Of a DNA stretch of 64,000 nucleotides, positions 57,587-64,000 are shown piece by piece; positions within the stretch are counted from its first letter, which is position 1; every line of letters begins with the position of its first letter. Made by a program: the position numbers and the translations under genes. Source of the DNA: Paralvinella palmiformis (taxonomy: Eukaryota > Annelida > Polychaeta > Terebellida > Alvinellidae); the NCBI GenBank assembly GCA_025642065.1, contig JAODUP010001180.1, positions 1 through 64,000 of the forward strand. The letters run 5' to 3'. The notes below the pieces were generated by a model. The model saw only the letters and a program-made list of their open reading frames with translations, did not search any database and was not told the DNA's origin.

Positions 57587-57770
57587 AATGAATAATAACA
57601 AATATCCCACTTGTGTTAAGCTGTTTGTATAATACAGCAGCTTAAAAGTATGCCCGTATTTATCAAAATATCAGATATTGAGTAATTAAGATGAGACATG
57701 CTATGGTTAATTGTCTATTAAAGTTAAACACGTATGCATTCGTATTGGTTGTTAACAGCGATAATAGGTA

Positions 57771-58169
57771 AATTGGATCCTCTGCGCTCTCAATCCCAAG
57801 TTTTGTAATACATTCTTACATCATTTTGACATACAACAGTTTCAATATTATCAACTCTATTATTGATTAGGGAAGGTCAATCATACTAAGGCGGTCATAC
57901 TTCCACGATGACCATATTTCACTTATTATTGGAGATAATTACCCAACATTCCTATCAGGAGGAAAATGAGTCGTTTACTAAACTAAGAGTTACTTCTGAT
58001 GATTATGATCGATGTTTTGAAATTAGCCTTGTTTGAAGAATGGTTCAATTACTATAAATGATACTTTATGTTATCATCCACTATCAGCCACAAATCTGGA
58101 CGCTCGTATCTCTTGCTAAATGATTATTGAATCAAGTAGAATTATTCACATACCCGAAGTCATGTTTGT
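57771..58169. other. Spacer within third N copy
   Basis: No counterpart of the 42712-42964 exon was found here, so the exon is either deleted or too diverged. Confidence 0.4.
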
Positions 58170-59696
58170 TTACAAACGTTAACAAGGTTTATCAGGGAAG
58201 TGATTTTTGTTTTATTAAAAATTATGTATTAATTTCCCAAGTTGTAAAATAGATGTAGCCATTCGGTTGATAATTGTTATGTACAATTGCGTCGTTAGGT
58301 CAGACCCTACTCATTATGGTAGTATATAATTGTACCAAACTGCCTACAACCGTATTTCAGAATTATTGAGGCGGAAAGAACAAGCATGTAGGACTGTAGT
58401 TATTTTATGCCTACCCAATCTATTATATATCATAAATGTAGAAAGAATAAGGCTTTTTCCGATGAGAATATAATCATGACATGGAGTGTTGACTTTTATC
58501 TGCATAAAGGAGGTTGTATTTCTTACTTGATAATCCAGCAGTGTTAAGGAAAAAAGTTTTGAAACTATCTGACAATATATTCTATGTTAATGGTGTTAGT
58601 ATGTGACAAAATGCAGAAACGCAGGACGAATGTAGAGGTAGGGAAGCATGAGTGACGAAAAATCAACGCGAGAACCTCAAAAAGCGCACTCGATATACTT
58701 CGGTCCTTACCAATCCGTGCAAAATATAACGAAAATGTTAGGAACTGACTCAGTACCATTAATTCCAGTATACCTTGAGTTCGGTATAGCCGGATATTTG
58801 CTAAAATCCGGAAAATAAGGATCGATGATTGTTGACATGTAGACATTATTTAAGCCGACGTTATAGTGATAATCGTCGGCCAGGCAACGTCACACGTTGG
58901 TCATGTCCGACGTGTCTGACGTTTATCCGTAACACTCGTCTAGTTTAAGAAGACAAATCAAATACTATGGAATAGGTGAGCTGGAATATTAACATTAACT
59001 TCTACCTAAAACTTGATTTTATTAGCCATTAGGGACGATTTGATATCCAATAATATCAAGGATCCTTCATTTCAAAATACTGATATATAATTGTAAATGA
59101 ACCAAACATGTTTATGTATAACAAATTAATATAAGAAATTGGATAATAATCCAATATTTGTTTTATCTGACCGATAATAACCTCTACATTTGCGCCATCT
59201 ATCGAATGAAATTAAAAGATCTTCATTTGTAATAATTCAAACGTCTAATCCAGAGTATTTAATGATATAGTTCTTATATTTCATAATTGCGCATGTTGCG
59301 TATAATACAGTATATTTTAAATAATGTTATAATTACTGATTAATATTAGTGTTTATTAAAATAAATAGATGTGAAGCTGTGTACCTGAGCGACGAAACAA
59401 TTTTCTTTCTGTTTTAAGGAACTAGGAAGTGTAATTATCTAACAGGTGTCGTCAGAAATATAATAAACTCTTTAATCTGATGTAAACAGATGTTGAAATA
59501 GAGTGGTATATCAAAATGGCATTCGGTATCTGTTGACAGACATATTAATACACTAAAGCGTATACGTACTATAAAGTATAAATATATCATGATATAATAA
59601 TATGTATTGAAATAGTACGAAATACTACAACATATTAGGATATAAACAACATAGTATGAGCCATAAACTACTAAATATTACACAATACGAATAAGT

Positions 59697-59697
<1 letters not shown>

Positions 59698-59750
<53 letters not shown>
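59698..59750. repeat. (TA)n microsatellite
   Basis: Pure TA, followed by a CACA-rich stretch to about 59790. Paralogous to 44745-44783. Confidence 0.95.
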
Positions 59751-59752
<2 letters not shown>

Positions 59753-59927
59753 CACACACACATAACACCACACACATATTGATATACACACATTATATAT
59801 TAGTAAAATAAATTAATCTGTGTTAATATTTCTTTAATAAAGACAAAAATATTATTAAGTCAGTATTGAAATGTTCGACTGGTATCTGATTGATAACGTT
59901 ATGGATATACGAGCCCAGTATATAACA

Positions 59928-60344
59928 TTAATGACCAGTTCGTTGTTGTTGGTATATTCTGGGCTGGTAGTAAGTAGCTGTGCAAAATGTTATTGGCCCA
60001 GTATCGGTAACCGATATCAGACTGATAAGACAGGTGTAACCGGAGTATATTGAAGGCAATCTTTGATCGACATGACATAAATAAAATAAATAATCACTTT
60101 TCTGTCTTTTAATAACAGGCGCTAAATATGATACACTTAGAAATTTTGGCTTATAATGTTTAGATTTACCGTTCCCATGCCGACTCATCTTCCAACTGCT
60201 AGGCTTTGATCTGTAAATGCTACGCTTAGGCGCCATGTCTGGGTCAGATATTTTGTTGGTAAGAGTTTTCACCGCTAAATGGCCAAGATAGTAGTCATAT
60301 ACATTACGAAGTTTGTTGTATAAACTGATACAAAAGGTTATCAT
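59928..60344 (-). CDS. Hypothetical 138-codon open frame, N segment h
   Basis: The longest non-transposon frame in the right half. The central part is protein-like and basic (LAVKTLTNKISDPD, RSKPSSWKMSRHGNGKSKHY, FLSVSYLAPVIKR), with mixed third positions. The paralogue at 45000-46110 is interrupted by stops and by SINE-2, and the flanking residues there do not keep this frame. Plus-strand sequence has an acceptor-like ttttaataacag in the middle. It may be a relic exon or chance. No family recognised, no start context to prefer. Confidence 0.2.
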   Translation of the reverse strand: MITFCISLYNKLRNVYDYYLGHLAVKTLTNKISDPDMAPKRSIYRSKPSSWKMSRHGNGKSKHYKPKFLSVSYLAPVIKRQKSDYLFYLCHVDQRLPSIYSGYTCLISLISVTDTGPITFCTATYYQPRIYQQQRTGH

Positions 60345-60852
60345 ATTCTACTATAACAACAACGTACATTATCAGATGTATACATTTCCATGATCTGAAG
60401 AGCACATTAGCATCATGTTTACTGTAATAGCTTGAAGCATATTATCCAGATTACAAATGTCAGAAATTGAACACAAATAGCGGGTTTTTTCTTGGTTCGC
60501 AGCTAACATGTAACTAACTGGCTCACTCGTAATTATTGTTCATTTAGAATTAGGATATAACTTATGAAGATATGGAATTACTCCAAAGAAATCCTTTTCC
60601 CAATATTTAATAAATATGTTCACCTTTTTTCTTTAAGCAGTTTAATATATTATTGATTTATTTAAAAATATATGTGTGTTCTTGTCTGTGTATTTGTTCA
60701 GCGGGTCAGAGTATTAGCATAATGTAGGATAGCAGATTCTACATGATACACGGTAGAATCTATATTCATAGTTTGTTTTGTTTGTAACTGTATGTAACAC
60801 AGCTCCGTTCTAAAGCCAATATAATATTCATATGTTGTCAAGAGGGGCATGA

Positions 60853-61011
60853 ACCACAGATCACTACCACCCGAGTTCAAATCTCGGCGTGGGCATATCT
60901 GAAGGTTGTTTCATCTTTGATTTCGTTTCATTACCTTTGGAGGTCGCTCGGCCCATTTAGCCTACCTTGTGCACAAAAGTGGCCGTAAAACACCAATCAT
61001 CATCATCATCA
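60853..61011 (+). mobile_element. SINE-1, copy 3, 5'-truncated, 15-bp duplication
   Basis: Starts in the middle of the tRNA-like head (accacagatcact), keeps the B-box-like gttcaaatctc, body and ATC-repeat tail. The word tcaagaggggcatga stands on both sides (60838-60852 and 61012-61026), so this is a target-primed insertion that was truncated at birth. Confidence 0.92.
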
Positions 61012-62204
61012 TCAAGAGGGGCATGATTATAAATGAGAGACAACATAATTCATATTATTCCAACTGAAGCACGTTAGGGATTAAACAAATAAATAGATGA
61101 ACAAACGCTATTTTAACAAATACTATGACATGCATAAGATGTATATGACATGTATAAGATGCACCATTTAACATCATAGATCGCTGTAAAAGGACACTTC
61201 TATGATACTACATGTTTAAGCTAATTTGATATCACGTTTGGAGTGAACATCAACATGCTGTTGTTCAAATGAAACCTTTGCATAACGATACTCCGACATA
61301 ATATATGGTGACGTAAGCTTCTTTCAGGGTTCGAATGATACAACAATCCAACCTTCCTCAAATCGCACAGAAAAGGGTGTAATCGATCGTGTGTTAGAGC
61401 TAGTATTGGAACTACAATTACAAATAGGCCTTTATGTAAGTACTGGGCACGTCACATGACCTCACAACTTAAAGGAAGCTTGAGTATTGTATATCAAGGC
61501 TACAATAGAGGCAGTCATTTGTATAAGTTAAACTAATCTCCAATACTGCACAATGGATTCTTACCTTAGAAGAATGAAACAAAACTTTTGTTAGGTGTAG
61601 GGGATTTAAACTAAGGCAGTTATCCGTGATGTTTAACCAAGAATATCTGATGTTAGCCAATATTCCGATATGCATGTGAAATTTAGGGATAATTATAGGT
61701 ATACATATTGAAATTATCCCATGTTAAATTAAACTAAATACTTGGTTAGGAAGAAAGGACTTCCCACAACTTAATGTCGAAGGGGGATGTTTTTTGTTGT
61801 TGTTGTTATTTAAAAACATCTCTAAACTTGGGATAATAAGGAATATGGAACGGAATAGACTAGATTTCTTTCTCTTGATATACAAGTATATGATAGGACT
61901 GGCTTAGAGAACCAAGATATAAATATCTATTAAAATCCCACACCTCCATAAAACTATGCATGAATAAACATTGACATACATAAACGTAGACGAATATAAA
62001 CATGATATTAACACAAATATAAGTTTACGTTAGGCTAAACATAAGTATAAGATTAGAGGGTAATCATGTATCAATCCTTCCCCTCTTGATGAAGGCTGGC
62101 GTTTGGCAGTTGAGTTGTAACACAGTTATTTGTCCATCTTAAGTGACCACTGTTTCTTCCTCAGGAAGCAGACAACTACTGATCGTGGGCAGCAGATGGA
62201 TAAA

Positions 62205-62295
62205 TGACGTATTGAGTGAGATAGTGATTGGGTGAACGGGTGAATGAGTGAGTAAGAGAGTGGTTGAGTTAATGAGCTTGTGAGTGAGGATGGGA
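62205..62295. repeat. Degenerate TGAG/GTGA tract
   Basis: Imperfect tetranucleotides tgag, gtga and tgaa. The complement resembles the minisatellite at 40053-40508. Confidence 0.7.
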
Positions 62296-63299
62296 AGGAT
62301 ACAGAGATAATTTAGTGATCTATTGAAGTGATAGGGATTCAACTCTTTATATACACTGACCTGGAAAATTGTCTTAAGGTAATTGATAATTAGCCAAATG
62401 AAACGTCAACAAAACCAAATAAGATTTTACATTTCAGGTGAGCTCTTATTGTCTCTCCTTTCTTCCAATGTTACACGGCATTCAATTTGATAGCTTTAAA
62501 GGGGAGAGATTCACATATTTATGAATCAGCTTAGATGTCTTGATTAATAGTGTAATTAAAACACTATCCTAAATTTGGCATGCCATTCACGAGATTTAGG
62601 CCAAAACATTGAAACTGAAATGGTGCCTAACTATTGTAACACCGAAACAAACAATACAGTAATTTCCCTTTAGACCGGATGCCAACAATATAGTGGCATC
62701 GTAGTCCACACGATATTTGCAGGGAACTAATAACACACATGTTAAAATGGTGCATTAATCCGGTTATTTCATGTTTTCGTTTCCCGACGGTCATTTCGTG
62801 AATGAAACGCTCATAAAACAAGTTAATCAAAACCATTAATCCGACCGAGTGTAAATTTAGTTCTTGTTGCTTAACAGTTAAAAAGTCCGTGAAGTGGAAT
62901 AAACAGCGGGCCTAATAAAGGTTATTTTAGTGGAACTAAATTAAGCTGACAATTCTCACGATTCACTAATCTGCATTATTAGCGTACAAGACACGAGCGT
63001 GGATAAAGAAGACTCGACTGAATTTATTTTCATTTCCGCATTGTCAGTAATTCCCGAATACCCGGATGATTATAAAATACTGATGCAGATATATAAATGC
63101 TTTCGACAAACGATAACATTTATAATATTTTCTATTTGAGATACATCGGTTAATTGGCGAAAAGACTGTAACAAGCTAAACAGGTAATTATTTATATTAA
63201 GTTTAAATGTCAATATTATGGAAAAAAGCCTAGTTATATTATGTTTACATCAAGATAACGAATATAATTTTAGTAAATAAAGATGGCACTCATGAGAGC

Positions 63300-63365
63300 A
63301 CGCTATCGCAGAGAGAAACGCACGTACACATTCACGCACGCATGCACACATGCATACAGACACAA
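63300..63365. repeat. Degenerate CA/CGCA tract
   Basis: acgcac and acacatgc words, imperfect. Confidence 0.8.
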
Positions 63366-63849
63366 TATACCTTTTGTGCAAGTTCACGAAGATTTTCTTG
63401 CTATCAAATAGTTTAGTAGCATCATAAATAAACAAACTATTTAAAATATTCCCTGGAATGCATACTGCCGATACTCTGATGTCATTAGACACAAACTTCT
63501 ATTTTAATGGCAAAGTCTTTACCAAAATGTAATAAAATACCACTTGACACGAGTATAATATTCAAAGGAATGACCGGCTTTAATCATAATAGAGATTAAT
63601 TTAGTGATATCAAATTGAAGTAAGCGTACCATGAAATTGTCCGCTTGTATTAAAAAGTAACCATTCAAGAACATTTACTGATAGACTAAACATGTCCATC
63701 AATTTAGATAAATGCACATCACGGTCAACGTTTTCAGATACAGCAGACATGTTCAATGGACATGTAATAAATTGTAAATAAACCCATTATATGTATTTAA
63801 CAGAAAACTGAATATTGTTTTTTGATTTCTACTACCTTATTTCATATTT

Positions 63850-64000
63850 GTATTGGAATACTCTGACTTGACATAGGCAAAGGTATTTGTTAACTTAAAC
63901 ATTAATAAACGTTTAAACATTTCATGATAAACATATAGATTGATCCTGATCCACAGACGTTTGCCCTATTTTCCTTGTATCTATGAAGTCTGTTTATCCT
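63850..64000 (+). repeat. N block, segment a (third copy, cut by window end)
   Basis: Shares gacttgacataggc, tttgttaacttaaacattaa and gatcctgatccaca order with 47980-48090. It continues beyond the window. Confidence 0.45.

Larger units (their letters stand above)
55300..60850 (+). repeat. N block, third copy (segments c, d, e, f, h)
   Basis: Segment c at 55300-55600 (as 27540-28000), d at 55620-56020 and 56347-56690 (as 30480-31260), e at 57590-57770 (as 42480-42610 and 31320), f at 58170-59400 (as 32400-33320), h at 59430-60850 (as 44390-46560). The copy is stretched by a MITE (56021-56346) and an unknown insert (56699-57586). Confidence 0.75.
61027..63849. other. Low-repeat stretch, no supported gene
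   Basis: Short frames only (61469-61675, 62139-62342, 62627-62836, 63250-63492), none with motifs. It contains a TGAG-rich tract and a CA/GCA-rich tract listed separately. Confidence 0.4.

Noticed and set aside
58565..58846. 93-codon minus-strand frame
   Set aside because: No motif, no paralogue kept open, and no splice or start context. It probably arose by chance.
58855..58885. Short hairpin (ccgacg ... cgtcgg) near 58.87 kb
   Set aside because: A six-base stem alone is expected by chance in a window this size, and no other structure supports an RNA gene.

Overview
This is eukaryotic, almost certainly invertebrate metazoan, nuclear DNA. It is AT-rich and full of long (TA)n, (CA)n and other simple repeats. 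It carries several CR1/L2-type LINE fragments and two tRNA-derived SINE families, and has no complete gene and no bacterial-style gene layout. A mollusc or another lophotrochozoan would fit the repeat content, but the sequence alone does not settle the taxon. Most long open frames are translated microsatellites or pieces of retrotransposons.

Left part, 1-24 kb. A unit of about 5.4 kb (called M here) occurs twice in tandem (1-5432 and 5433-8850), once inverted (13978-16709), and as two progressively more diverged copies (19.9-22.35 kb and 23.2-23.64 kb). Around the inverted copy lies a large imperfect palindrome: arm 10735-13636, spacer 13637-16709, opposite arm 16710-19700. The arms carry a decayed gene of a metazoan family that I recognise only by its sequence pattern. 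The palindrome tip (13.6-14.0 kb) is a patchwork of short templated insertions, including a 19-bp perfect fold-back and a 125-bp transposed piece between 17-bp direct repeats. The palindrome formed before a LINE entered one arm only.

Right part, 24.6-64 kb. Blocks of a second paralogous family (called N; segments a-h) recur in mosaic order: 24.6-34.5 kb, 41.2-51.8 kb and 55.3-64 kb. They carry exon-like fragments (a membrane-segment exon in three decayed copies on the minus strand, a clean C-terminal exon at 42712-42964, a splice-bounded exon at 43900-44011, and others). This suggests a degenerating, tandemly duplicated gene cluster whose products I cannot name. Different mobile elements entered different copies: LINE-A and SINEs in the 41-47 kb copy, and a MITE plus an unknown 0.9-kb insert in the 56-57 kb copy. 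Between the blocks lie LINE-B (35.1-36.5 kb), an LTR-like pair embedded in CA repeats (37.8-39.9 kb), a 450-bp minisatellite (40.1-40.5 kb) and the longest LINE-A copy, with a YADD reverse transcriptase core (52.0-53.85 kb).

Mobile-element relations. LINE-A (52 kb; minus-strand copies at 18.8, 25.3, 41.3 and 46.7 kb), LINE-B, LINE-C (8.1 and 19.7 kb), LINE-D (8.85 kb) and LINE-E (1, 5.4 and 14 kb) are separate families. SINE-2 (29.8 and 45.2 kb) ends in the same 3' tail as LINE-B, so LINE-B is its likely driver. SINE-1 (41.5, 45.3, 54.1 and 60.9 kb) has an ATC-repeat tail. One SINE-1 copy sits inside SINE-2 with a 10-bp target-site duplication, and another is flanked by a 15-bp one. No autonomous element is intact, and no rRNA gene, functional tRNA or CRISPR array was seen.
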